Below, piece after piece: positions 21,696-33,669 of a stretch of 64,000 nt of DNA. Every line of letters starts with the position of its first letter. Position 1 is the stretch's first letter. Below the pieces are notes generated by a model that worked only from the letters and a program-made list of their open reading frames with translations, was not told the origin of the DNA and did not search any database. Where the stretch lies: the NCBI RefSeq assembly GCF_027887165.1, contig NC_077228.1:111035596-111099595 (forward strand), in the 5' to 3' direction. A program made the translations under genes and the position numbers. This DNA is from Monodelphis domestica. Lineage: Eukaryota; Chordata; Mammalia; Didelphimorphia; Didelphidae.

Positions 21696-23389
21696 GTTGT
21701 TCTTTGAATGATTGATAGAATTCCCATTTCCCCACACACATAGTAAAACATAAAACTAGAATTGTACATGAAACTTCAGATCTCTTTATTATAAATAGAA
21801 TTCATCCATAAATCCATCTAGGCTTGGATTTCCCACATATATGCACACACATACACAACTCATATATAATTCCTTCCAGAGTTTATTTGTGGCTTGTCTT
21901 CTTTTTCTGAGATCAGATTATTCACATTTTCTATTTTCTATTTTGTTGGTCAGAATATTTTTCCATTTCTCTAAGCAGTCACATACTTAATGTATCAGTT
22001 TTGTTGACATAAAATTAGGCAAATTTTTAACAATTTCCTTACCATGTATTATAAATTCTTTTTTCATTTTGGTAACTTGGTTTTCCTCTTTCTGAAAAAT
22101 ATATCATTTTTCTTTGCCCCTCCCCATCCTTCCTTAACCCTCACCCCATCAAAAAACTAAATCTCCTCAGTTCCTTCAATATCCTAAGTGGTATCAAATT
22201 CAAATAGAAACAGATTGGGGTGGGAGGCAGCATATTGTCTCAGAAAACCACAAAATAACATCATCTATGTTCTATCTTTATTTATGTTATTGAACATTTT
22301 CCAAGTTTGTAATTATTCTGGTTAGACCCCTCCAGGGAATTTTGTGGGTTGCACACAGCCTGACATGGGGTGAATAAAACATTTCTGAATTAGATAACTC
22401 CTAACATACTTTCCAGTTCTAAAATCCTGATTGAGCATACCAAATGTGTTCCCAAGGATTACTTTAACGGAAGGAAGGGTTTTTGATTTCCTAATCTTTA
22501 ATCCCAGGCCTCTGATTTTCAGATAGCTTGAATCATATCAAGCTAAGCTCAGTAATTCTAGTTCTAGACCAACTCTTGGGAACAGGTCGCACCTACCTAC
22601 AGTCATTAAGATTAAGATGTCTTGATCAATAAGGAAGAGAAAGACTCTTGCAAAGCCTCTTGGGGAGCCTGAGGAGTGTCTGCCCCAAAGGCTCAATTAA
22701 ATATAGGCTGAGACAAGAGATGAGAGACCCAACATGATTGAAGAGAGGAGGGGAATGATACATTAATGGCCATAAGTGGGAAATAAATAAAGTGTCTCAA
22801 ACCAAGACTATTGTAACTATAGGACTAATTCCAAGTCCCTAAATATAACTAGCACTATACTCAGATGAAGATGTTGGAAGAGTTCACATATCAGGATCTC
22901 AGACTGTTTGAGTTGGACAAAACCTTAGAGCTCATCCAGTACAACCCTACATTTTACAGATGAGAAAACGGATAATAGAGAGAGGGAAAGTGATTCAACT
23001 GATCACCTAGGTCTTCTGTCTAAATCCATGGGTTTTTCCATTACCCCACAAAATGGATTGTCTTTTTTAATTTTTTTAGTAAAGCCTGAGGGGAAAGTGG
23101 AACTAAAGCTCACTAATTTTATTTATAAAGTAATACCATCTATAATGAAAATCTTATTGGAAAGGGATGAGAGGCAGCATGGGAAAAGAGGATGCTTTCC
23201 AAAGAGACAGGAGCTTCTAATTGTATTTAGAGGCAAATTGGCTGAATCTCCTTTAGTAAAATTCACAGTAACCATCTAACCAGGTTAGGGTACATCAGGG
23301 AAAGGTCAGAGATTCATCCTCCACAGGAGCCTTTCTAGCTTTCTCCATGAACTTGGTTTCTTAAAAAAACAAAAACAAAAAAATATATG
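21696..23389. other. Gene-free stretch
   Basis: No exon is recognised. Around 22890..23030 is an ancient repeat (AGAGCTCATCCAGTACAACC, CATTTTACAGATGAGAAAAC). The rest is mostly unique-looking A/T-rich DNA. The 83-codon frame at 23028..23279 has no recognisable domain and is not called. Confidence 0.6.
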
Positions 23390-23465
23390 GGAGGGAGAGA
23401 GAGGGAGGGAGAGAGAGAGGTAGAGAGAGAGACAGAGACAGAGAGAGAGACAGACAGACAGACAT
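23390..23465. repeat. GA-rich microsatellite
   Basis: GGGAGGGAGAGAGAG grading into GAGACAGAGACAGA and CAGACAGACAGA units. Confidence 0.9.
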
Positions 23466-23692
23466 TCAGATAACTCAATTCCAATATAATTGGTTTCCTT
23501 TGTAATCCTATGTATTTTATTTTATACATTTAAGGATGTTATTCTTAGAAAGGGTTCACTAGACTGCCCAAGGGGTCCAGGTTAAGAACCCCTGCTCTAA
23601 GGCAAGGGTGGCTAATCTGACCAAGGTAGGAGTTAGAATTTATAGCTCTGCTGACAAGGCAAGATCATTATTTTCCTCTCTAAACAATAGGG

Positions 23693-23955
23693 TTGTTTAC
23701 TGTTGTTTAGTCATTTCTTTCAATCGTGTCTCACTCTTTGTGACTCCCTTTTGAGGATTTTCTCAGCTCCAATGGTTGGCCATTTCCTTCTCCAGCTCAT
23801 TTTACAGATAAGGAAACTGAAGCAAACAGGGTTAAGTGACTTACCCAAGGTTACATAGGTAGTGAGTGTGCGAGGCCAGATTTGAACTCAGGAAGATGAG
23901 TCTTCCTGACCCCAAGGCTCAGCACTCTATCCACTGAGCCACCTAGCTGCCCAAA
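23693..23955 (-). mobile_element. Mar1/THER-like CORE-SINE
   Basis: Read on the minus strand it runs GGGCAGCTAGGTGGCTCAGT, CTTCCTGAGTTCAAATCTGG, TTTCCTTATCTGTAAAATGA, GCTGGAGAAGGAAATGG and ends near AGTCACAAAGAGTGAGAC. This is the second common marsupial SINE type in the window and carries the CORE-like middle. Confidence 0.85.
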
Positions 23956-24714
23956 GAGTTGTTACTATAAAGATATTTTTCTCTATTGAAGGTTAGTTGG
24001 AGAACCCTACTGAATCTCTGGGCTGATCTCTGGTCATGCCAACTTTGGATTTGAGACAATGGGATCTCCCACCACCATTGGGATTTGGGGCTGATCCAAG
24101 ACACACAAACATCCTTCTCCACTGGCACCACCAAGTGATTTAGGGCTTAAGTCCACCCAAATCTGGCAGGCCCTAGCATGATAGAAAGGGTCTGAATACA
24201 GGATGAGTGAGGGCTTGTACATCTATGATCTAGATGAAGTTTGGAGAAGCTCATCCTCAGATTGACTACAGGACAATACTTTTTTTTTTTAAGCCAGAGC
24301 AACTCTACAAGACTGTCAATTAGACTAAAGTGGGTTTAAGTTCAATCAAACCAGAGATTCTTAGAGGGTTGAAATATCCATGAAGGAGATGGTGGGCTCT
24401 GCTCTATATGACTGAATCTCTAGTTCCCAGGATGGGTCACAAGAGGAGGCAGGAGCTGGACATCTTAAGTCAAAGAGAAAAAGCCACATCTAGTCATTTT
24501 AAATATGCATGTGTTTGAAACATCTTTAGGAGAAACAGAGGATTCCTGGATGTCCCTAAACGAAGGACCAGGATGACCCAGCCAGCATTTCCATCTGAAA
24601 GAGGAGCTACTCTAAACCCATCCCTACACCTCTGCCCACTTTAAAAAAGACTTGGGAATGAACAGGGATATCCCCCCCAAACGAAAAAGATTTGCTGCCC
24701 CTCCGGGGATTCTT
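23956..24714 (-). other. AVPR1B: Probable AVPR1B 3' UTR and downstream flank
   Basis: The minus-strand sequence after the stop is unique-looking for about 750 bp before the Mar1-like SINE. The transcript end is not clear. An AATAAA-type signal on the minus strand lies near 23518 (TTTATT on the plus strand), beyond the SINE. Confidence 0.45.
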
Positions 24715-25031
24715 CTAGAGGGCTCTGGTCTCAGTGATGGTATCCTCACTGGGTGCAAAGAAATCCTTCAGGTTCTCCTCCGGTCGGGAACTCCCACTGA
24801 GGCTGAGGTGGGGTGGGTGGCTGACTCTGGTGAGGAGGGTGGCCCGACGACTAGAGAGGCTGCCACTGGAGAGCTGTCTCTTGAGACCAGTTTGGGGCTG
24901 CCCACAGCAGGAGAGGTCACGCAATGGAGCTGGTAGCAGGTAGCTACTAAAACACATGTAGATCCAAGGGTTGCAGCAGCTGCTGAGGTTGCCCAGAAGC
25001 ATAGTGATGGTGAAAGCCACATTGGTGGAAT
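24715..25031 (-). CDS. AVPR1B: AVPR1B exon 2, coding part
   Basis: 317 nt encode the rest of codon 316 to residue 420 and a TAG stop (24717..24715). It carries TM7 ([20 protein letters not shown]) and a serine-rich cytoplasmic tail ([15 protein letters not shown]), which matches the human LSDGSLSSRHTTLLTR. The tail ends TITETRAL, against AETIIF in human. Confidence 0.96.
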
Positions 25032-28000
25032 CTGCCAAAGGAGAAGCACAACAAAAAACGGGATGGATAAAGGGTTGGAGATTAGTAAGGTATCATAGTG
25101 AGTAAAGGAAATGCTGGACATGAAATCAGGAAGGTCTGAGGTCAAACCCTACCTTAGGCACTCATAAACTTTGTGACCCTGGGCAATTCTCTAGATCTCC
25201 TTCAGCCTCAGTTTTCTCAGCTATAAAATGGAAATAACAATACCACCTACCAATAGGGTAGTTATGAGGATTGAATGAGATAACATATATAAAATGTTTT
25301 GCAAACCTTAAAGTCAATTAGTCATCAGGTATTCTTTCAGTACATACTATGTGCCTGGCACCATGCTAAGTGCCAGGGACACAAATGGTACACTAATTTT
25401 CATGATCATCATAATTATCAAAGGAGCCAGAACTATCAGGTCTGGGGCCAGTGCAAACAATAATAATAATGACTACAGCCCCAAAATGAACAATTGATAT
25501 TTATTTACACTGGATGTTCCCAAAGTTGTAGTGTAGTTTTAGGCTTTAGACTTTGGGGACCCCCTGTATATGGCTTTAAGGTTTACAAAGCACTTTCCTC
25601 ATAACACTTCTATGGTATATTAGAGAGTATAGGATTAGATTATCCCATTGTAAATATGAGGAAGCTGAGGTCACTCCAGTTAATAGTGGCTAAAGTCTAA
25701 ATTCATAACCTGGTCTAGGATCACAGGAGTATACAATTGAAGCTGGAAGAGACCTCAGAGGTCACGTAATCCAAACCCTTCATTTTGCCAATGAGGACGC
25801 CATCTTGTCCACTGTCATAGAGGAACTAAGGAGCAAAGCTGGGATTTGAACCCATGTCCTGACTCCAAGTCCAACACTCTTTCTACTAAAGTATAGTAAA
25901 ATCAAATAATTTAATAACAAAAGTGTAGTCACTATGTTATTATTTTATGCCACTATCTCTTATTTATATATAGCATAGTCATTTATTATTTTATATAGTT
26001 TATATATTACCTATTATGATAGTTGTGATCACTATCCCACATTGTTATCAAATTATTCCATTAATTAATTTACTATTTTATTCATGTTTACTTAGTTAAG
26101 TTTTATCATTACATATCTTTAATTTTTAGCATTACTACATGAACATAGGAACCAAGGAACAAGGCTGGAACTTGATCCATGTCTACTGATTCCAAGTCCC
26201 AAACTCATTCTTAGTATTGTTTATAACCCTAGATATCCCTTCCACATTGTGATTTCCCCCATCAGTTTCCATATATTGAAGGTCAGCATGAGAAATTAAA
26301 TGGAAATTTGGGGGAGTTTTGCAGAAGCCAGAGAAGACACAAGAAACATTTAGAAACTTACAACTATATAAAATATATGTATCGTAGTATCATATCAACA
26401 TATTATGTCTTCTAATACCATAAATACATGCAATTTCTTTTACTGTAAACATTCCACAAAAGAAAAAAGAAAAAAAAATCAGGCTTCTTCTCTGATACGG
26501 AGGGCCAAAAAATTTTACACAGATTTTCCAGTTCGCAGGGGCACTGCACCCCTAACCCCATGATGTGAAGGGGATAACTGTCTTTTAATACTTCAGCAAC
26601 CTGTGATTTTTGGTAGCACAATGCCTGGCACACATGGGTACTTAATAAATGCTTGGTGACTTGACTAATTGATTTCATCCTGATGCGCCTCCTCTCCACC
26701 AGTTACAATCCCTCTAATGTAGGTGCTCTTCTAGATTTGCTGTGGCCAAAAAAATTCAATGCCACAGGAGCTGTCTGTCCCATGAACCTGGATGAGCTTA
26801 GCGAGGCTGACTTTCAGAATGCATGTGCATGCATGTATCCCTTAGTCCACACTCAAAGCTGTTCAGCTTCATAGCAGCTGGCAAAATTCATGCTCTGGTG
26901 GCCTAACCTTTGTGAACTGAGGGAAGTTTCTGTGTCATGACAAGGCATCAGAGGAAATATGCAGTGCTGGATTCATTTATCATTATTAGCTAAATATTAT
27001 ATCATATATATCATATCATTTTCTTATTCAGTTGTTTTTATTCATGTCCAACTCTTTGTTATCCCATTTGGGATTTTCTTGGCAAAGATGCTGGAATAGT
27101 TTGCCTTTTCCTTCTCCAGTTCATTTTACAGATGAAGAAACTGAGGCAAAGAGGGTTAAGCGACTTGCCCAGGGTCACATAACTAGTAAACATCTGAGGC
27201 CAAATCCGAATTAAGGAAGAGGAGTCTTCCTGATTCCCAGCCTAGCACTGCCACCTAGCTGTTATGTTTTGTTGGGTTGTGTTATGTTATGTTGTATTGT
27301 CATACAATCCTATATTATATCATACTATCCTTTATCACGTCATACTGTCCTATATTATATTGTATTGTATTGTACTATATTATATTACATTACGTTATAT
27401 TATGTTATATTGTATCATGCATTATATAACAAAATCCTATAGCATACTATATTACATATCCTATAATATGCTATCCTAGTGTTCTAAATCTCTTATAATA
27501 AGAGAGATGCAAATCAAAACAACTAGAACATGACAGCAAAGGAAAGTAATGAATGCCGGAGGGGATGTGGCAAAGTCAGGACATTAATGCATTGCTGGTG
27601 GAGTTGTGAATTGATCCAACCATTCTGGAGGGCAATTTGGAACTATGCCCAAAGGGCGATAAAAGACTGTCTGCCCTTTGATCCAGCCATAGCACTGCTG
27701 AGTCTGTATCTTAAATAGATAATAAGGAAAAAGACAGGTACAAGAATATTCATAGCTGCACTCTTTGTGGTGGAAAAAAAAATTGGAAAATGAGGGGATG
27801 CCCTTCAATTGGGGAATGGCTGAACAAATTGTGGTATCTGTTGGTGATGGAATACTATTGTGCTTAAAGGAATAATAAAGTGGAGGAATTCCATGGGAAC
27901 TGGAACAACATTCCAGGAAGTGATGCAGAGCGAAAGGAGCAGAACCAGGAGAACATTGTACACAGAGACTGATACACTGTAGTACAATCAAATGTAATGG

Positions 28001-31000
28001 ACTTCTCTACTAGCAGCACTGCAATAATCCAGGACAATTCTGAGGGACTTATGAGAAAGAACCAATCCACATCCAGAGAAAGAACTGTAGGAGCAGAAAC
28101 ACAGAAGAAAAACAACTGTTTGATCTTTTGGGTCGATGGAGATATGATTGGGGATGTAGACTCTAAGGGATCAGATATTGCATATATCAATAATATGGAA
28201 ATAGGTCTTGATCAATGACACATGTAAAACCCAGTGGAATTGCGTGTTGTTTATGGGAGGGTGTGAGAAGAGGGAAGGGAAAGAACATGAATCATGTAAC
28301 CATAGAAACATTTTCTTAATAATTAAAAAAAATTTATATATATATAATATACTATCCTATATTATATCATATTGTCTTATTATCATACTATCCAAATTAT
28401 ACTCTTATATCATACTCTACTATATTATATGATCCTATATATCATACTATCCTATATTATATACTATATTATACTATATCATATAATCATATGTTATATT
28501 ACACTATCTTATATCATACTCTCCTATATTATATTATACAAATCTATATATAATATAATCCCATATTATGCTACATTATATTATACTATCCTATATATTA
28601 TACAATCCCATATAATACTACATTATGTATACTCTTCATATTAACCTGTTTTATCATACTAACCTATATTATAATATTTAATCCATATTATATCATTCAA
28701 TATTATATTATACTATACTATATTATGATGTCATACTGTCCTCTATTATCTATATGATTTCATTATTGAGAGGCAATATGGTGTCCTGTTGTCCTTGGAG
28801 TCAGGAGAACCTCTGACAAATCCAAGAAAATTTACAACCAACACCTCCAGAGATTCTCCAGAGAGCCAGCTAACAGTCTTGGTCTCAGCCTAACCCCCTT
28901 CAAAGTTCCAGAATCTTGCTGCTGGTCTCATACCACTTTTCTCTGCAAACTCCCAACACTTTCCTTACAACACTTCCCCCCTTTGCACAAAGTCAAAATA
29001 GTGTTAAAAACAATATTTGGGCATTTGTGCACTAACAAACTTATATCCCAGCTAAACTAAATCTTATCCAAAACAACAAACAGTCCACACTCACTAATCT
29101 TATCATATCTAACACTATCTTACTCTAGGAATTTAAATCAAAGAAAGGAAAAGGGAAAAAATTATACAAGATACCTAACCTCAGAAAGAAAATGGCTGGA
29201 GCAGCTGCTGATCTGCTTTGGTAGGGGCTGAATATAAATCACATATCTGGACCCAAAAATTATCCCTTGTTATTATCAAATAATCAATATTATGAACATT
29301 TGTACTTATGAAATCTGAATAACAACAATAATAATATGTCAGGATTAGAAAGGAGTCCACATCCATAGAAGCTCCCCCTGGTCCAATCCCAGCATGGGCT
29401 GATCATCAGATTCAAGTTTGACAATCTCCCCAGAGCAGACAGGATATGATATTCCTGATTCCAAGCTGTAGGCAGGAAGCTCAGGGCTCTTTTAGTCCAT
29501 TAGACTGGAAACTCTTTGATGACAGGACTGTCCTTTCGCCTTTCTTTGTACCCAGCATTTAACACATTGAAGGCACTTAGTAAATGTTTATTGACTAATG
29601 TTTTTTATTCCCTTCTCTAATGGAAAAGAAGAAATAGCACAGATCAAGCCACAGGTCACAGATACACAAGGACCAGTAGGGAAGTGTCTTCCTGGTTTCC
29701 AGAGATACCCTCACCCTAAAATAACCCTGGGACTAACCTAGTTTTCTAGGATTGAAGGGGTAAATTGACTGGGAGAGGGAGGTGTTATCTGATAGAATTT
29801 TACTTCCCTTTGGATGTCTAAAGGAAAGCATCCCTGGTACCACAAGAAGAACTCTGGATTTTTAATAATTAAATTATTTTTATTTATTTTAAGTTTAATC
29901 CTAAGTAAATTTTAAAAGCCCTGGAGTCTCAGAACCTGGATTCTGACTACTGTGTGTGTGACCTTGGGCAAGAGACTTCCCTAAGCCTTAGCTGCCTCCT
30001 TTATAAAGCAAGGGAGCTCGACAAGATGACCTCTGAGTTCTTTTCCATCTCTAGACCTATGCACCAGTGACCCTAAAAGGAGGATCTGGATGTGGCATTC
30101 AAGTCAAGCAAGAGCAAGGAGCTCCTACCATGGTTTCTAGGACTGCTATCATTGCCATGCAACATGGCCTTGTGATCACACTCTCCCCTGAACCCATCAG
30201 CACCTATTGGTGTATTAGATTATCTCCTTGGCTGCCTTGTGCCCTGGAGTGAGTATTTGACAGGAAGTAGAAAGAAGGCAGTGAGATTCCAGATGATGAA
30301 ATTTATATTGAGTGGAGCACAGAATAGAAGCCCGAGGTAGTAGGAGGCATCTGGGGACTGTGAGCTAGGCAAGGCAGGCCTGGGGCACTGAGGGCACTTT
30401 GGGGTGGCACTTACAGGGAGAACAATTCTTTATTTTGCTCTGAAACAGCCCTGATTCCAAGTCAACTTAATTCCTAAAGTAAAGGGACCTAGAAAGTTGT
30501 TTTTTTTTCTTCTTTGGGGAAAGGTGTCTCAGTAGTCATCCATTCAGATATCTAGGGCAATAGCACTTAAGAGCAATAAATCAATAGGCAGTCTGTCCTA
30601 GGAGCTGGGGATAGAAAGTTAAAAAGGAGCAGTTCCTGCCTCCAAAACTCTCATGTTCTCTTACTTTATGAACTCTGAAGAGCTATATGATTCAGGGCAG
30701 CTAGGTGGCTCAGTGGATAAAGCAGCAGGCTTGGAGTTGGGAAGGCCTGAGTTCAAATTTGTCCTAAGATACTTTCCTGCCTATGTGACCCTGGGCAAGA
30801 CATTAACACAAATTGCTTAGCCCTTGTTGCTCTTCTGACTTAGAGATAATACTAAGACAAAAGATAAGGGTTAAAAAAAAAAAGAGTTAACTCGTTTCAT
30901 AGGTGCCTAGAATGCTAGAACCAGAGAGGAACTTTAGAGTTCTATAGACTAATCTGCAGATGAGAGAATAAAGCTGGGTGTCCTTTACAGAATATTTCAG

Positions 31001-33669
31001 ACCCTTATTCCCTTCTACATTGTACATTCATTAGAAATCAGGAATATTTCTAAGTTTTAGACTTGGTAACTTGGGCTCTCTATAAAGGCAGAAACGGGAT
31101 GCTCATATCTGGGTTAGGGAGAAGGTTCTCAATAAGGTTTCATTCCTATAGAACAATCTGGAGATGGAGAATTTGGGGGGAATTCAGAAATAAATTTAAA
31201 ATATTTGGGTTGGTATCATCAAAAAAGGGCCCCCTAAGAACTTTTCTAGGAAAACAAATGAGAATATTTCTTTTAAAACTACTTCTGCCAGGTTCTGGCT
31301 CTAAATTAAGCCTTCAGTCACTTCTTGTACAGGCTTACTCTGCATTTACCCAAATCAGAAAAAGACAGAATATCCTAGATTCCCCTCCAAAGGGACTGAT
31401 CAAAGCCCTCACTCTTGAGTCCTCAGGCTCATCCCATTCAGCTTGTTTTCTATGCTTCAAAGTAGCTGAATAAAAAGATCAGCCAAAAAAAAATTCTAGG
31501 GTCCCTGAGAATCAAGGAGACCACTCACTATGGGGGGAGTCATGCCTGAGTTCAGAAGAGTAATACCTTTCTGTTCCCCTCTGGCTGTTGGCACAAAGGC
31601 AGTAGCAGCTGTTATTTATTTGGTTGATTGCTAATTTTCCAGGGCAATGCTAAAGTCACCTTTTGGCAAATATAAACACCCTCACCTGATAGGTAGAATT
31701 TGGCTTTAGACCAGTCGAATTATATTACGAAAGGGAGAGGTATGAGAAAGGAGAGGACTTAAAGATCACTGAATTCAACTCCCTTTTTTACAGATGAAGA
31801 AACTGAGTCTCAGAGAAGTTAGATGACTTGTTCAAAATCACACAGCTAGTAATAGGCAGCCAGGATTCAAACTCGGGTTCTTTGATCTCAGATTCACTGG
31901 TTGTGCCATTTTGATATGTAATGGGCCTTGAAAAGGTTTCCTTTCCCAAGGCTGCTGACTCCTATATGTGCAAGTGCGCATAGAGGGGCTGTACGCTGTA
32001 CCCTCCTGACGAAGAATGGGAAGCAAGTCGCATGGAGCGGCTAAGACACAGAATTTAGTCAAGAAAACCTGGGTTCCACTGCCTCTTCAGACACTTGCTC
32101 ACTGTATGCTTGGATCCAAGTCATTTAGCTTCTCCAAATCTCAGTTTCCTTATCTGTAAAATGGGAATAAAAATGGTACCTCTCTCATAGAGCGTCCAAT
32201 GAGATATAAGTAAGGGGCTTTGCAGATCTTAATAGTGAGTGATATATAGGTGTTGGATATTATTATTATGATTCATCCAACCCATGTCTGACCAGGAATT
32301 CCAAAGATGCACACAACAGCTCCAATTCTACAGACTAGCATAGCCCCACTTCTCTCCAGAGCAGCAGGGATGCCCCTGAGTATTGTTCTCTGAACAATCA
32401 GCATCCCCCAGATGTAGCTGCAACTTCTCTTTCCCTATTTCTTATATTCCCACCCAACCAAGCTTAGGACAATCTCCCTGAAGATTTGTTCTTAGTGTCA
32501 CTTGGTGACATAAAGAAGAATGTCTGAGGATTCAGATCACAGCCACTCCCTCGCTGACCCCCACTGCTGACTGGCAGAAACTATGTAGGTTCTCCCACCA
32601 ACCATGCAGTAAATCCTTGGCTGCTTCTTGGAGAGCCCACCATTCCCTTAAAGACAGGCCAGGGGAAGGGAATGGTACCCAAGCCTTTAACCTTCCCCAG
32701 CAACAACCCACATACCCACTTGCCTTCATCAGGAGCATTCTCATCCCACACAGACCACATCTGGACACTGAAGAAAGGCGCCCAGCAGGCAATGTAAGCC
32801 AACACAATGACAAAGGTCATCTTCACCGTTCGGATCTTTGCTCGGGAAATGGTGCTGATGCTGCTGACTCGAGATGGTGGGCCCCGGGTGGCCCCAGCTA
32901 GAACCTGGAAAGAGGCGCCCCCTCCCTGTACAGCCCCTCGGGCCCTTCCTCCCACTCCCCGAGTTTGAGTCTTGCCCTTCAGGTTTTTGCAGATCTCATA
33001 GCAGATGAGGCTGTAACAGGCGATGAGGACGGCCACGGGAAGGACAAAGATGGCCAGTGTGGTCCATGTGATATAAGCCTGAAGCCCCCAGGGGAAATGG
33101 AAGTCAGCCCAGCAGTCCAGCACCCCAGTGCCTTGGCTCACCTCCCTTAGTGAGAAGATGAAGACCTGGGGGAGACTGAGGCCAGCGGCAAGTAGCCAGG
33201 TGGCAGCAATGAAAGGGTAGGCAGATCGGCTGGGCTGGTGGAGGGTCCGAAGTGGGTGGCAGACAGCCAGGTATCTGTCCAAGGTCATGACCAGCAGCAT
33301 GTAGGTGGAAGCAAACATGCTTAGGGCCTGCAGGTATTTGACCACCCGGCAGAGGAAATCTGACCCCTGGAAACGGTAGGTGATGTCCCACAGCAGTTGG
33401 GGCAACACCTGGAAGAGTGCTACCCCGAGATCAGTCAGGGCTAGGTGGAGCACAAACAAGTGCATCCGGGACCGTTTACGGCCAGGCCAACCCAGGGCCA
33501 ACAGCACTATTGAATTGCCCCCAGTGGCCAGCACCAGGATGGTGGCTAGCACAGCAATCTCCACTTTGGCTAGCTCCTCATCCCGACCTAACCACGGTGT
33601 AGTGGCGTTTGGGGGTGAGGGGGAACTCCATGGGGTGAAGTTGACAGTCCAGAGAGGGAAGTTATCCAT
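24715..33669 (-). CDS. AVPR1B: Arginine vasopressin receptor 1B (V1b), two exons
   Basis: This is the class A GPCR for vasopressin that couples to Gq and drives ACTH release in the pituitary. The CDS joins 33669..32724 and 25031..24715, giving 420 residues (human 424). The V1b-specific reading [18 protein letters not shown] at 21 to 38 and the vasopressin/oxytocin-family features identify it: sequons at N10 and N21, TM1 at about 36 to 60, C107 and C186 for the extracellular disulfide, DRYLAVC at 131 to 137, VLDCWADF at 183 to 190, the long third loop at about 231 to 279, CWAPFF at 295 to 300 in TM6, and NPWIY at 336 to 340 in TM7. CC near 352 to 356 may be palmitoylated. The intron falls between TM6 and TM7, as in all members of the family. 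ATG 33669 was chosen because it gives the MDxxPLW start shared with human; the frame is open for 74 codons upstream. OXTR, AVPR1A and AVPR2 fit less well. Confidence 0.97.
25092..25320 (+). mobile_element. MIR-type SINE in the AVPR1B intron
   Basis: TTTGTGACCCTGGGCAATTC, CCTCAGTTTTCTCAGCTATA, ATGGAAATAACAATACCACC and GATTGAATGAGATAACATAT follow the MIR order to AAAATGTTTTGCAAACCTTA. Confidence 0.8.
27022..27262 (-). mobile_element. Mar1/THER-like CORE-SINE
   Basis: A minus-strand copy of the same type as at 23693. It reads from CAGCTAGGTGGCAGTGCTAG to CTGGAGAAGGAAAAGGCAAA, GCATCTTTGCCAAGAAAATC and GACATGAATAAAAACAACTG. Confidence 0.85.
27263..27481 (+). repeat. TA-rich array, left half
   Basis: Loose repeats of a TATCCTATATTATATCATAC-like unit, with TATGTTATGTTGTATTG variants. 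Interrupted by a truncated L1; resumes at about 28343. Confidence 0.8.
27482..28342 (+). mobile_element. 5'-truncated LINE-1 inside the TA-rich array
   Basis: The copy begins at the ORF2 C-terminal region (CTCTTATAATAAGAGAGATG, compare 18145 in L1 copy 2) and runs through the 3' UTR to AATCATGTAACCATAG and an A/T tail. Near-identical 17-bp words TATAATATGCTATCCTA (27462) and TATAATATACTATCCTA (28343) flank it and may be the target duplication, though the array itself is repetitive. Confidence 0.88.
28343..28760 (+). repeat. TA-rich array, right half
   Basis: Continues the array of 27263 with units such as CATACTATCCTATATTATAT, degenerate in length, of roughly 20 to 25 bp. Stops near GATTTCATTATTGAG. 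Confidence 0.8.
28761..30694. other. AVPR1B: Gene-free intronic stretch
   Basis: Mostly unique-looking. An old repeat tail lies at 29505..29600 (GGAAACTCTTTGATGACAGG, TTAGTAAATGTTTATTGAC) and a MIR at 29925..30060. No exon recognised. Confidence 0.55.
30695..30876 (+). mobile_element. Marsupial tRNA-derived SINE
   Basis: From GGGCAGCTAGGTGGCTCAGT to AATACTAAGACAAAAGATAA and GGGTT plus poly(A). Confidence 0.9.
32040..32275 (+). mobile_element. MIR-type SINE
   Basis: CTCAGTTTCCTTATCTGTAA, AATGGGAATAAAAATGGTAC and a GATATAAGTAAGGGGCTTTG end give a clear MIR copy, about 250 bp beyond the donor side of the AVPR1B intron. Confidence 0.8.
32717..32724 (-). other. AVPR1B: AVPR1B intron donor, GC type
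   Basis: On the minus strand the junction reads GATGAAG then GCAAGTGGG. Only a cut before GC (32723..32722) keeps phase 1 and rebuilds DED-STN across the intron. AAG/GCAAGT matches the U1 consensus at every other position, as GC donors usually do. The nearby GT (GGTATGTG) would put exon 2 in the wrong frame. Confidence 0.88.
32724..33669 (-). CDS. AVPR1B: AVPR1B exon 1, coding part
   Basis: 946 nt encode residues 1 to 315 and the first base of codon 316. It reads from [10 protein letters not shown] to VWDENAPDE. The phase-1 end matches the AT start of exon 2, which together make Asp316, as in the human protein (DEDSTN). Confidence 0.97.

Larger units (their letters stand above)
25032..32723 (-). 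other. AVPR1B: AVPR1B intron, 7.7 kb, repeat-filled
   Basis: The acceptor end is a good pyrimidine tract with TTCTCCTTTGGCAG just before exon 2. From low to high coordinate the intron holds a MIR (25092..25320), older MIR-like pieces (25560..25900), A/T-rich DNA, a Mar1-like SINE (27022..27262), a TA-rich array split by a truncated L1 (27263..28760), unique-looking DNA with an old repeat tail near 29505..29600, a MIR (29925..30060), a SINE (30695..30876), an ancient repeat (31740..31905) and a MIR (32040..32275). No exon was recognised inside; the 136-codon frame at 31063..31473 shows no known domain. Confidence 0.85.

Noticed and set aside
24652-24936. 94-codon plus-strand frame
   Set aside because: It lies opposite AVPR1B exon 2 and is a shadow of it.
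31063-31473. 136-codon frame as an intronic gene
   Set aside because: No domain, no splice context, and the texture is that of random open DNA.
24715-33669. OXTR, AVPR1A or AVPR2 as the identity of the receptor
   Set aside because: The N-terminal [18 protein letters not shown] and the SLSSR tail match V1b far better.
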